NCBI RefSeq assembly: GCF_042186555.1
Contig: NC_133333.1
Location: 223,984,257 to 224,048,256 of the forward strand
Reading direction: 5' to 3'
DNA length: 64,000 nt
Source of the DNA: Aquarana catesbeiana
Lineage: Eukaryota > Chordata > Amphibia > Anura > Ranidae
Shown here piece by piece: positions 48,201-53,647 of this stretch. A model generated the notes under the pieces. The model saw nothing but the letters and a program-made list of their open reading frames with translations, did no database searches and was not told the DNA's origin. The first letter of the stretch is position 1. Every line of letters starts with the position of its first letter. Both the position numbers and the translations under genes were made by a program.

Positions 48201-49431
48201 GTGGCTGCGTTTGATGGGCACAGTGGCGACAATTGATGGCACAGTGAAAGCGATTGATGACACAGTGGCTGTGTTTGATGGGACAGTGGCGGCAATTGAT
48301 GGGCACAGTGGCTGCGTTTGATGGCACAGTGGCGGCAATTGTTGGGCACGGTGGCTGCAATTGATGGCACAGTGGCTGCGTTTGATGGGCACAGTAGCGG
48401 CAATTGATGGGCACAGTGGCTGCGATTGATGACACAATGGCTGCGATTGATGGTACGGTGAGGCTGCAATTGATGGATTTTTTTCAGAATTTTTCAGTTT
48501 GTTTGCACCCCCCCAAAAATTTTGAGCACCAGCCGCCACTGGACTGTATGATACGTTAAATACAGTTCTGTAAGCAACCCCTTTTTTTCTGGCAGTGCCC
48601 CTCCCGAGACTAGACTCTAGATCCTCCCCTGATTCGGAGTCAGTGACTCAGAGAGTCCAGTGAGAGACTAGGAGCTCAAGGGGCTGTAGTGAAGCTGAGT
48701 GAACTGTTGAACTTTGTGTTAGGAACTGTTAAGTACTGTTGCCATGGGAGACAGCAATCCTGCACGTGCAGAAGTGGCACCTTGCTGGGGCCTTTCCCTG
48801 TACGGCTGTCCTCCTATTGAAGTCTCGGAGTCTGCCAATTGAAATTGCAACTACTCAAGGGTGTCCTGGCCCTAACCCTCTTTCCCTGCAAAATTGAAAA
48901 AGGACTGTTAAAAAAAAAAAAAATCTCTTTTGCATCCAAGAAGTGTCTGGCGCCCAATGACTTTTACCACCTTTGCACCCACTATGCCTCACAACCCACT
49001 ACATATTTAAGGATGTCAGCAGTCTGTGGTCTCAAAGGTTCTCATTAGACTGGAAGAGGTTAGAGATTCTGCTACATGCACATAAATACTAAAACAATAC
49101 ATGGTAACATTTCCAATATTTTTACAGAATAAAGTTTGCAAACAGTGTTTGCGGGTTTAATTTACACAGAAAACACAGAACAGGACCACCTCCAAACTGA
49201 CAGCACTTACATTGGTGCTACCATACTGGAGATGAAGCAGTGAAAGGAAACGGTCATGTGATTTAGCTGGAACTAACTTTTTTTTTTGTCACATCTTAGG
49301 CACATGAGTTGGGAAGCAAACTCCTGCAACTTACCCAGCTGCTGCCAGAGGATGATAAATCAGACAGCTTAAAGCTCTTTATGGAGAGCATTGAAAGAAA
49401 AATGTCTGCAAGGCAACGTCCTTTTCCATGA
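11620..49431 (+). CDS. ZMYND12: Zinc finger MYND-type containing 12 (axonemal MYND/TPR protein), complete
   Basis: Eight exons: 11620-11729, 17470-17611, 23379-23550, 26529-26698, 34477-34599, 36571-36679, 39095-39240 and 49300-49431. They splice in frame to 367 residues, close to the mammalian protein length of about 365. All introns are GT-AG. Residues 17-54 form a MYND zinc finger with eight ligands: C17, C20, C28, C31, C37, H41, H50 and C54. The rest is helical TPR-like repeats, with family words such as TSVELVPVYLILAEA, QAEEYL, TVLKTTDCSN, HRNLGLLY, GGYFHMAN and QEAEALQIL. In mammals ZMYND12 is an axonemal protein linked to TTC29/DNAH1 inner dynein arms and sperm motility; this is established knowledge, not seen here. 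The start has an in-frame upstream stop (11593-11595) and purines at -3 and +4. Confidence 0.95.
11985..12950. repeat. Uncharacterised dispersed repeat, AT-rich core with GC-rich right part
   Basis: Starts near TTTTACCCCCTTCCTGACCA. It has a poly-A/T core with words such as TTTTTTGCGCTATAAAC and ends near GCAGCGGTCGGCAAGTGGTA. It looks like a dispersed amphibian repeat, but I cannot name a family or define its ends. No coding potential is evident. Confidence 0.4.
13234..13673. repeat. Left part of a TTAA-type element with an internal hairpin
   Basis: TTAA then AGCGGAGTTCCACC at 13,234 matches the ends of the intact element at 42,344 and the left end at 39,426. No matching right end is seen. 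Within it, GAGAGGTGCATGCTGG (from about 13,511) is followed by its near-complement CCAGTATGCACCTCTC. Confidence 0.45.
13674..14253. mobile_element. hAT-type MITE, copy A
   Basis: The ends are CAATGGCAGCTGGTG and GTGGCCGCCACTG. The flanks are CTGTGATG (13,666-13,673) and CTGTGAAG (14,254-14,261), an 8-bp duplication with one mismatch, as made by hAT transposases. The interior shares with copies B-D the words AGCCTCAGGCTCTAATCATG and GGGGCCGGGCG. It is non-coding; a poly-G tract follows the left end. Confidence 0.7.
14254..15693. other. Intronic DNA with no recognised feature
   Basis: No repeat ends, domains or exons recognised. The short open frames predicted here lack family similarity. Confidence 0.4.
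15694..16139. mobile_element. Harbinger-like MITE with TAA target duplication
   Basis: The ends are TGGGGCATACACACGGTCAG and its inverse ending GTGTGTATGCCCCA. TAA flanks both sides (15,691-15,693 and 16,140-16,142). The interior is built of inverted GTCCGACGGAC words. No transposase. Confidence 0.7.
16450..17050. repeat. Minisatellite, about 32-bp unit
   Basis: About 18 drifting copies of a unit reading roughly GACACCAATGATGGGGCAC then ATTCCTTCCACT. Long minus-strand open frames rich in HHWCQWK are repeat artefacts. Confidence 0.85.
17470..17611 (+). CDS. ZMYND12: ZMYND12 exon 2
   Basis: The acceptor AG is at 17,468-17,469. The first base T completes the TG|T codon for the MYND ligand Cys37. 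It encodes the last ligands (H41, H50, C54) in DVDHQRADWTSIHEKIC and then the start of the helical region (QLLIPVRAAIPFL). It ends in AAG with a GTAATG donor, phase 0. Confidence 0.93.
18219..18780. repeat. Direct duplication of about 130 bp, copies about 430 bp apart
   Basis: The words AAAAGACATTTACCTC, GGCTTATTTAAAACA and ACATTATCAAAAAATATGGG recur in the same order at about 18,255-18,330 and 18,683-18,747. The second copy lacks a short segment (CCTAGACATTT) between two of the words. Confidence 0.7.
18770..19178. mobile_element. hAT-type MITE, copy B (left end degraded)
   Basis: The right end GTGGCCACCACTG and the interior (AGCCTCAGGCTCTAATCATG, GGGGCCGG) match copy A. The left terminal inverted repeat is not seen, so the 5' limit is approximate. 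Confidence 0.55.
19606..20006. mobile_element. hAT-type MITE, copy C, with exact 8-bp target duplication
   Basis: The ends are CAGTGGTGGCTGGTG and CAGGCCGCCCCTG. CTTTTTAT is duplicated exactly at 19,598-19,605 and 20,007-20,014. An 8-bp duplication with CAG...CTG ends is the hAT signature. A 401-bp non-coding element. Confidence 0.8.
20182..20586. mobile_element. TTAA-type MITE
   Basis: TTAA then AGTGGAACTTTA at the left; TAAAGTTCCACT then TTAA at the right. A 405-bp non-coding palindromic-ended element. Confidence 0.65.
21898..22020. mobile_element. Right half of a Harbinger-like MITE
   Basis: Ends in TGTGTGTACGGGGCA followed by TAA. It shares the internal word GTGTATGCAAGACAAGTT with the copy at 54,649-55,093. 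The left end is missing. Confidence 0.55.
22490..23284 (-). pseudogene. L1/Tx1-like LINE fragment, 3' end of the reverse-transcriptase ORF plus 3' UTR
   Basis: On the minus strand, 22,964-23,284 encodes about 106 residues. They include RWYYTPARLTQFIP and a cysteine-rich tail (CFRGCSQEGTMSHIWWTCP) typical of the C-terminus of L1/Tx1 ORF2. The stretch down to about 22,490 is purine/pyrimidine-skewed and fits its 3' UTR. The catalytic reverse-transcriptase and endonuclease parts are absent, so this is a 5'-truncated dead copy. The exact ends are uncertain. Confidence 0.7.
23379..23550 (+). CDS. ZMYND12: ZMYND12 exon 3
   Basis: The acceptor TTGCAG ends at 23,378. It encodes 57 codons from KHLIDLTTKE to LAEANI plus the first base of a glycine codon (G|GT). 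It carries the first clear TPR-type helices (YEGRHVDVIPAATHALSFS and TSVELVPVYLILAEA). The donor is GTAAGT. Confidence 0.93.
23998..25519 (+). mobile_element. Tc1/mariner transposon with long terminal inverted repeats
   Basis: TA dinucleotides flank the element (23,996-23,997 and 25,520-25,521). The ends are CAGTGCCTTGAAAAAGTATT and the inverse complement of a close variant. Inverted similarity extends over roughly 170 bp on each side (TTTATTGGGATTTTACATGA, ACCATTTATCATTTTC). The element is 1,522 bp with a broken plus-strand transposase inside, as expected for a Tc1 family member. Confidence 0.88.
24374..25224 (+). pseudogene. Tc1-type transposase pseudogene
   Basis: The reading frame starts MKAKEHTRQVRDKVVEKF. 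It has a paired-like helix-turn-helix (GLGYKKISQGLNISQNTV, then IIRKWKEYGTTANLPRHG), breaks near 24,570-24,700, and continues in other frames. The later pieces include LWSEETKTELLG, TVKHSGKSIMLWGCFSSAG and, after a stop near 25,013, QQDNNPKHTARATMEW and DPIENLYQDS. The usual catalytic Asp of the WSDET motif reads Glu here. It cannot encode an active enzyme. Confidence 0.85.
26529..26698 (+). CDS. ZMYND12: ZMYND12 exon 4
   Basis: The acceptor ATGCAG ends at 26,528. The first two bases GT complete a glycine codon. It encodes LGNLTQAEEYLSHAYW through HRNLGLLYSAKGEFEE to LSND: two TPR-like helix pairs. The donor is GTTAGT at 26,699, a less common but valid GT site. The frame joins exon 5 to give ND-IYYAS, as the family requires. 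Confidence 0.92.
26842..27893. repeat. Foldback (palindromic) element with an asymmetric left arm
   Basis: The outer arms at about 26,846-26,912 and 27,838-27,893 are inverse complements (CACTATA...ATATAGT, CATTGTCTG). The inner arms at about 27,540-27,682 and 27,695-27,840 pair over about 140 bp around a centre near 27,690, including ATTCCCATACATCAATAACA, ATCACATGTAAAAAATGATA and GACTTCAACTGGGGCATTAC. The right side is continuous between outer and inner arms, but the left side has about 630 extra bases (26,913-27,541). No transposase is seen. Confidence 0.75.
28410..28455. repeat. ATT trinucleotide microsatellite
   Basis: Repeated ATT units at about 28,410-28,434 and 28,448-28,458, interrupted by ACTACAATGTAGT. 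Confidence 0.8.
30237..30770 (+). pseudogene. Gypsy gag fragment with CCHC zinc knuckle
   Basis: One frame (30,237-30,566) gives a capsid-like stretch (GEFGRWAADTGWNYAALKYQ, FRIGLSVSIKDELA). A second frame continues with a Cys-x2-Cys-x4-His-x4-Cys zinc knuckle (CIYCGASGHFLRNC) at about 30,690-30,730. The knuckle binds nucleic acid in gag proteins. The two pieces are out of frame with each other. Confidence 0.75.
30820..31269 (+). pseudogene. Gypsy aspartic protease fragment
   Basis: Follows the zinc knuckle in the same frame. The flap-side words LRAIIYSGACSCFLD and LDIHLADGTPP mark a retropepsin-like fold. The usual catalytic Asp of the D-S/T-G motif is Tyr here (YSGA), so it would be inactive. 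Confidence 0.65.
31181..32377 (+). pseudogene. Gypsy reverse transcriptase / RNase H fragment
   Basis: The first piece (to a stop at 31,619) holds the RT N-terminal part (SEVKLEALRQYIDENLAKGF, INYRELNKITIKNRYP). The next frame (31,618-32,259) holds the palm with FRTRFGHFKYLVMPFGLCNA and an intact YLDD catalytic motif near 31,800-31,812, then the thumb/connection (FVGFTNFYWRFIKGFS). A third piece begins RNase H (FVLKVDASEVATGAALSQ) and stops at 32,375. Two frame breaks make it non-functional. Confidence 0.8.
32890..33620. repeat. 24-bp telomere-like minisatellite
   Basis: The unit is CTAACCCTCCCTGTAATCCC plus AACA. More than 20 near-perfect copies lie at about 33,010-33,480, with decayed copies on both sides. 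Each unit contains CTAACCCT, one and a bit vertebrate telomere repeats. Because 24 is divisible by three, two minus-strand frames stay open for more than 170 codons; these are not genes. Confidence 0.9.
34477..34599 (+). CDS. ZMYND12: ZMYND12 exon 5
   Basis: The acceptor CTTAG ends at 34,476. It encodes 41 residues, IYYASTVSGPSDISTAGGYF then HMANVFFRQNKMDIADSLYS and E. The GGYFHMAN and DIADSLY words belong to a TPR helix pair of the family. The donor is GTAGGT, phase 0. Confidence 0.92.
34600..36570 (+). other. ZMYND12: ZMYND12 intron 5
   Basis: Contains a TTAA-type MITE (35,670-36,166), a poly-T tract of about 28 bases (36,186-36,214) and a short AT run near 36,528. The rest holds nothing recognised. 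Confidence 0.6.
35670..36166. mobile_element. TTAA-type MITE, family copy 2
   Basis: TTAA flanks both sides. The ends are AGTGATACTAAAGTC and TTTACAATCACTTT. The interior matches the copy at 5,718-6,204 over most of its length. It is non-coding. Confidence 0.65.
36571..36679 (+). CDS. ZMYND12: ZMYND12 exon 6
   Basis: The acceptor ATTTCAG ends at 36,570. It encodes VTDIWHTHLNRLVDIQMRSS and MRIGPVWFDDSDQEGI, then one base G that completes an Asp codon with exon 7. The DIWH word matches the family at the junction after the LYSE end of exon 5. The donor is GTAGGA. Confidence 0.88.
36680..39094 (+). other. ZMYND12: ZMYND12 intron 6
   Basis: Contains a partial Harbinger-like end near 37,036 (TAAGCCTCATACACAC), a solo LTR (37,567-38,104) and poly-G-rich sequence with purine repeats (38,590-38,815). 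That stretch gives spurious proline-rich frames on the minus strand. Confidence 0.6.
37567..38104. mobile_element. Solo LTR with 5-bp target-site duplication
   Basis: Begins TGTCAGGATCTGGGTG and ends ATCCTGACTGTAACA, so it has TG...CA ends. GCTGG is duplicated at 37,562-37,566 and 38,105-38,109. It is 538 bp and has a TATA-like TATTTAAG near 37,710. No internal retroviral region is present, so recombination between two LTRs probably removed it. The 5-bp duplication fits a gypsy-type integrase. Confidence 0.75.
39095..39240 (+). CDS. ZMYND12: ZMYND12 exon 7
   Basis: The acceptor GTAG ends at 39,094. The first two bases AT complete the split Asp codon. It encodes ENQEAEALQILSAIYDIREQ and the helix KVLHALAMLHYLRVDFKA. 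It ends at GCG with a GTAAGT donor, phase 0. Confidence 0.93.
40780..40787. promoter_or_regulatory. Consensus CRE palindrome
   Basis: TGACGTCA, the full palindromic CREB/ATF site, lies immediately before the hairpin array. An 8-mer can occur by chance and its use is unknown. Confidence 0.4.
40788..40984. repeat. Array of five consecutive hairpins
   Basis: Five inverted pairs follow one another. (1) CTCCCGCGC / GCGCGGGAG at 40,788-40,809 with a 4-base loop. (2) CACTGAAGCAAATGGCA and its complement, with one bulge, at 40,830-40,868. (3) ACATGTGCC / GGCACATGT at 40,870-40,896. (4) GATATCTCCTAAACC / GGTTTAGGAGATATC at 40,907-40,941. (5) GCTACAGGTAAGCC / GGCTTACCTGTAGC at 40,949-40,984. The last ends just before the DIRS inverted repeat. 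Probably part of a dispersed repeat. Confidence 0.85.
41127..42343 (-). pseudogene. DIRS tyrosine recombinase pseudogene
   Basis: The C-terminal part (41,127-41,579) holds the HSTRALAATWAEKAG segment, with the catalytic His-x-x-Arg, and the HYRLDL segment with the nucleophile Tyr. A second frame (41,455-41,727) holds ARRISELSALSIK, the region of the first catalytic Arg. These sites cut and join DNA during DIRS integration. The N-terminal part up to 42,343 is degenerate. A frameshift near 41,480 separates the two halves. Confidence 0.75.
42344..42824. mobile_element. TTAA-type MITE nested in the DIRS element
   Basis: TTAA lies at 42,344 and 42,821. The ends are AGCGGGGGTCCACC and GGTGGAACCCCGCT. 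It lies between the recombinase and RNase H regions of the DIRS element, so it inserted later. It is non-coding. Confidence 0.8.
42825..44467 (-). pseudogene. DIRS reverse transcriptase / RNase H pseudogene
   Basis: The first frame starts with the RT fingers (LMQQGVVIPVPPKEQREGFY, FLVKKPTGRFQLILNLKPLN) and continues to DLKDAYLHIPI and LPFGLSSAPQIFTKV. A frame break falls at the active site (about 43,890): the LDDLLLSAPS part is in the next frame. That frame carries the rest of RT (SLGWILNLQKSSLNPSQEIR, FLGYIIN) and RNase H (LTTDASSWGWGAHLE, NWRELKAIDLAL, LTDNATAVAYINRQGG). A later fragment (LKGSLNRVADFLSR) ends RNase H near 43,000-43,100. Confidence 0.82.
44513..45770 (-). pseudogene. DIRS gag-like ORF1
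   Basis: An open frame of 345 codons (44,513-45,550) precedes the RT region. It is rich in charged residues, with an acidic N-terminal part (EEQSPAHSVKDSEEEGEE) and a basic C-terminal part (KKKSFPVKKKKQAPKRLF). This fits a nucleic-acid-binding gag of DIRS elements. The sequence upstream to about 45,770 appears to continue it in another frame. It is the best-preserved ORF of the element. Confidence 0.65.
47634..48541. mobile_element. hAT-type MITE, copy D, with an internal minisatellite
   Basis: The ends are CAGTGGCGGTGCGTC and CCAGCCGCCACTG. GACTGTAT is duplicated exactly at 47,626-47,633 and 48,542-48,549. The left interior shares the GGCTCTAA region with copies A-C in inverted orientation. 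The element is 908 bp, more than twice copy C, because a roughly 21-bp unit has expanded inside it. Confidence 0.82.
48120..48475. repeat. Minisatellite, 20-22-bp unit, inside a hAT MITE
   Basis: The unit is about GATGGGCACAGTGGCTGCGTT, with a GGCGGCAATT variant; about 16 copies. The minus-strand frames rich in PSIAATVPI are repeat artefacts. Confidence 0.88.
49300..49431 (+). CDS. ZMYND12: ZMYND12 exon 8, terminal
   Basis: The acceptor CATCTTAG ends at 49,299. It encodes 43 residues (AHELGSKLLQLTQLLPEDDK, SDSLKLFMESIERKMSARQR, PFP) and TGA at 49,429-49,431. The first helix continues the last TPR-like unit. The tail is short, as in the mammalian protein, which ends soon after the matching helix. 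No canonical AATAAA is seen in the next 400 bases. Confidence 0.9.
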   Translation, partial: AHELGSKLLQLTQLLPEDDKSDSLKLFMESIERKMSARQRPFP

Positions 49432-50109
49432 TACTCAAAGCCGAATTGCCAAACCCCTTTGAATTGTGGACTCTGCATAAAATGGGATGGATGCAACAGA
49501 CTGAAGATGGGAATTGTCATAGTTCATGTACAGTGCGAGCTTCCATGCACATTCCTGTGTTTTTGGCTGTTACTGCTCAACTTGGAATTTTGAGTGTTCC
49601 CCTTCACCTTGGGGGTTCCCAATGTCTGTTTTCTTATTAATATACATACTGTTTAATTATATCTAAAGTCACAACTGTTTTTTTATTTTTTGGGACCGAG
49701 TAGGTTTGTAGGCACACTATGTAGCCTATGTGTGTGCCTACAAAGTCCATCTTTGCAATTTCTTAGTTTTTTCCAATAGAACCTGGAAGTTGACTGGTTT
49801 CTATTAGAGCTGCACAATTAATCGTTAAAAAAATCGTGATCTCGATTCACCACCTTTGACGATCTCTCCTGCAGATTTTGTGATTCTTTCATATAAACAA
49901 GTGGAGAGACTTTATCTGCTCACTCAGCTGTCAAAAAAAAAGCATCTGGGCAGTCTGCCAAGTCTTTAAAAGTCTTTAACTTGAAACATTGTAACTAAGC
50001 TTCCTTCTTAGATCAAAGGGATAGAACTTCTGTGTAAATAAATAATCGGGCAGTCTGCCAAGTTTTCAACAACCTGTAAATATAGGAAGTTTAACCACTG
50101 AAAGTCTAA

Positions 50110-50513
50110 GGCCCCTTTCACACGAGGCGGACTCCGTTTCTACGGAGCCCGCCTCGGTCCGCCGGCTTAGCGGGAGATCTGTCCGTTGATCTCCGCTGAC
50201 CCGGCGGATGACAGGTCCCTCTCTGCTCACTGAGCGGGGAGGGGCTTGTCAGGCGCCGCTGCCGCCTATGGAGGGATCGGACGAAAACGGACAGCGTGTC
50301 CGTTTTAGTCAGATCTCACCCAATCCGATCCGCCAGCGACGGACCTGGACGTAGGGCCACCCGTCTGCTCTTAGCGGATCGGACAGGGTCGGATGTCAGC
50401 GGACATGTCTCCGCTGACATCCGATGCTCCATAGGCTAGCATGGATCGCCCGTTCAGGTCCGCCGTCAAAACTGACAGGCGGACCTGAACGGTCTGATCG
50501 TGTGAAAGGGGCC
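50110..50513. mobile_element. Harbinger-like MITE, GGCCCCTTTCACACG family
   Basis: The ends are GGCCCCTTTCACACGAGGCG and the inverse ending CGTGTGAAAGGGGCC. TAA flanks both sides (50,107-50,109 and 50,514-50,516). The interior is rich in GGACGG/CCGATCC words. The terminal sequence differs from the TACACACGGTCGG family, but the target duplication is the same. Confidence 0.7.
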
Positions 50514-50956
50514 TAAATCTTTTTCTGACACTTCTTTCTTAAGTTAAAATCAATATTTTTTGCTAGAAAATTACTTGAAACCCCCAAACATTATACATAT
50601 ATTTAGCAGAGACCCTAGGGAATAAAATGGCAATTGCTGCAATATTTTATGTCACACTGTATTTGCCCAGCGGTTTTTCAAATGCAATTTTTTGGGAAAA
50701 AAACACTTCAATGAATAAAAAATAAAACGAAACAGTAAAGTTAGCCCAACTTTTTTGTTTTAATGTGAAAGATGATGTTACGCCGCAAGAATGGTGAGAG
50801 AATCGTGATCTAAGCAAAAAAATTGTGATTCTCATTTTAGCCAGAATCGTGAGCTCTAGTTTCTATGCAGAGCTGCACCAGATTTTGCACTCTCCAGTTT
50901 TAGTAAATCTCCTCCATTGATTCATAAGATTCAATACATTTTTAATAAACCTAGAG

Positions 50957-51109
50957 CAGGGATATGCAATTAGCGGACCTCCAGCTGTTGCAAAACTACA
51001 AGTCCCATCATGCCTCTGCCTCTGGGTGTTATGCTTGTAGCTGTCTTGCTATGCCTCATGGGACTTGTAGTTCTGCAACAGCTGGAGGTCCGCTAATTGC
51101 ATATGCCTG
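50957..51109. mobile_element. Short hAT-type MITE, almost wholly palindromic
   Basis: The ends are CAGGGATATGCAATTAGCGG and the inverse ending GCATATGCCTG. The flanks are ACCTAGAG and GCCTAGAG (7 of 8 match). The arms include GACCTCCAGCTGTTGCA and CTACAAGTCCCATCATGCC. It is 153 bp and could fold into one long hairpin. Confidence 0.75.
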
Positions 51110-52250
51110 GCCTAGAGTATTGCTTTTATTTCAGTTGCATCTAAATTAGCAGTTTAAAAAAAAAAAAAACAACAATGTATCTTGGACCAGCAAGTTTATT
51201 AAGAAATTATTTTTTTCCATCATATTTAGCGCAAAACAGTCGTTTTGGTGTTCCATTGCCATTGTGAATTTAAATTATTGTATAAAACAGCTATAGAGAT
51301 TGGGAGTCCACTATGTGACCCCCTCCTTGCAAACCAAAAAAAAAAAACAATAAAAATATGATACATTAACTGGCTTTTAATAAATACATTTTACTTAACA
51401 TTGCTTTTTTTTACCTTTTTACATTTATTTACATGTGTGAACATCTTTATTGACACACTAATAAGCATTGTGAGATACAAGCAATTAGCACACTTACATT
51501 TTACATTATAGCTTACCTACAGTTGGATATTTATATAGCTAAATCTATTTGTACACGTTGGTTTGCTCATGCCTTGTGATACATACAGTGCACTCACAAT
51601 GCTTGAATGTAAGAGTACATTTCTGGTGAAGTAAGGCTTGAAGTAGTGATTTGTCTTATTCTTAAGCTTACATTCACTTGTGCATAACAATTTTGGTGTC
51701 TGCAATCCAAAACTCTGTTGTTGTTTTTTTTTTAAACAAGACAGGTTTTAGTCACACAATTTGTGGCAATGCAGCCAGGAGAAGGTAGCGGCTGTATGTA
51801 AACAGTCGGCCATTTTGATCTACTCAGGCTTCCTTGTTGTTGGCTGTACTAGGCCGTGTTACTGTTGTGTATTGTGTAGACACTTAATAAATAGAGAAAT
51901 AACCTTTTTTTATTCTAAACTAGGTAAAACATGCTTCAGTTTCATGCTAAATCCAGCACAAAGCAGTACAGCCATCTAAAGCTATTTGGAAAACACTTTT
52001 GTGTTTTGTGTGTGCACAGATTAGGCCTTAGGGCCTATGGCACCCTGTGTGATATTTTATATTAGGCCTGTCTCAGTGATAACAAAAAAAACCTTCTTCA
52101 CATTTCTTGTAATCGATTTGCATTTCTGATTTGTGAAGATTATCTCAGAACTGTAGACGTCTGTCATGCAATGGGCAGCCAAACAAACATCTTTCTATAA
52201 TGGCTTCCTCCCTCATGTAGGGTGATGCAACATTCGACCACAGTTTGTTA
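51110..52250. other. Intergenic DNA with no recognised feature
   Basis: AT-rich; no gene or repeat ends recognised. Confidence 0.4.
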
Positions 52251-52252
52251 GA

Positions 52253-53245
52253 CATGTGCACAACAAAAAAATTTGTTTTGTTTCGTTTAGTGTCTTTATG
52301 TTTCCATTGATTCGTAACGATTCGTAATTTTGTAAGGGGCGAGTTTTCATATTCGGACTCGTTCACATTTTGGTAACAGATATATTTTCATTGATACAAA
52401 ATATTCGTAATTCCGTTAGTCTAATGATTCATAATTTCGTAAGACGCGAGGTTTCATATTCGGACTCGTTCGTATTTTCGTAACAGTTATATTTTCTTTG
52501 ATACAAAATGTTTCGTAATTCTTTTTTTTTTATTCTAATTTTGTTAGATATTAATTTTCGTTTATTCAGTACACTACTCGTAATTTAGTAATGGTTACTT
52601 TTGTGAGATTGCCTTTTTTTGTTGATTCGTACTTAAGTAGGAAATAAAGAATAATAATAATCCTATGCTTGCTTTTCTAATAAGTCCTGTACTTACTTCA
52701 GTCCACTCCCTTAGTCACGAGACCGGACTCAGTCTCCTCCTCAACTGACTCTAAAAAGATTCAGGAATGCCGTGTGACACAAAAGGGATAAGCTGATTGG
52801 CTAAAGATATTAAGTAAGATACATCACTCACTAATACACTGCCAAATCGAAAGAACGATTCGAGAACACGAAATTACGAACATACGAAATTACGAACATA
52901 TTAAGATACACTTACACTGTCCATTCAAAAGAACGATTCGAGAACACAAACAAACGAAAATTACGAACAGACGAAGAAACAAACTTAAGAACACGCGAAT
53001 GAAAATACAAACATACAAAATTATCAACAAAGGATTAAAAATACGAAATGTAAATCATTCGTTATAGATGTCATTTTCTTTCTTTTGCTGTTTCGGAGTT
53101 TCATATTTTCGTAAGTTTGTCCGTTCGTAAGTTCATAATTTCACCTGTTCGTTATTTTGCTTATTCGTAATTTTTGTAATCTTCGTATTTTTGGTTCTTT
53201 CAGCTATTCGGATGTTTGAATTGATCTGAATGTACGAATACTAAA
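52253..53245. repeat. TTCGTAA-rich palindromic region with a tandem duplication of about 110 bp
   Basis: Dense TTCGTAA words in the left half and TTACGAA words in the middle make large-scale inverted symmetry. In the left half, a unit with CATATTCGGACTCGTTC and TTTGATACAAAAT or close variants occurs twice (about 52,350-52,410 and 52,456-52,510). Superfamily not determined; it looks non-autonomous. Confidence 0.55.
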
Positions 53246-53267
53246 AGAGAAAATCAATGTTAGTGAA

Positions 53268-53647
53268 TGAGAGCCGTCCTAATGCACACTACTGAAGTTG
53301 CTCCGACTTCAGAAAAGGTTCCTGTACTACTTCAATCAGACTTCTAGGTGACTTGTACTCATTGATTACAATGGAAGTCGCCTCCAAGTTGGATCCCTGT
53401 TCATAGTGAGGCAACTTTACAGGAAGCAGAAAGGAATTTACCCAGGGACTCCCCACTAAACAGGCATGATGTCACAAGAGCTGATAAGCTCTGATTGGCC
53501 ACTGGCAAAGTCCCCTGTCCTGGAGGCGTCTTCAAGTCACGTTGTAAGTCGCTCCAAGTCGCGCTGTGGTTCACGCTCAAGTCGCGTCCAAGACGCCTCG
53601 CAAAGTCGCGCTGTAAGTCGCGTCGCCCCTGTGTGCACCGGCTCTTA
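53268..53647. mobile_element. Probable MITE rich in AAGTCGC words
   Basis: The left end GAGCCGTCCTAATGCACAC and right end GTGTGCACCGGCTCTTA are imperfect inverse complements. The interior repeats AAGTCGC and GACTT. A similar AAGTCGC-rich stretch lies at about 39,620-39,750. No clear target duplication. Confidence 0.45.

Larger units (their letters stand above)
39241..49299 (+). other. ZMYND12: ZMYND12 intron 7, about 10 kb
   Basis: The largest intron. Contains a TTAA-type left end (39,426), a CRE plus hairpin array (40,780-40,984), a DIRS element (about 40,990-46,615), a hAT MITE with a minisatellite (47,634-48,541) and unrecognised stretches at 39,760-40,770, 46,650-47,620 and 48,560-49,290. 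Confidence 0.65.

Noticed and set aside
47944..48539. Minus-strand frames of up to 192 codons (PSIAATVPI)
   Set aside because: They are translations of the 21-bp minisatellite in a hAT MITE.
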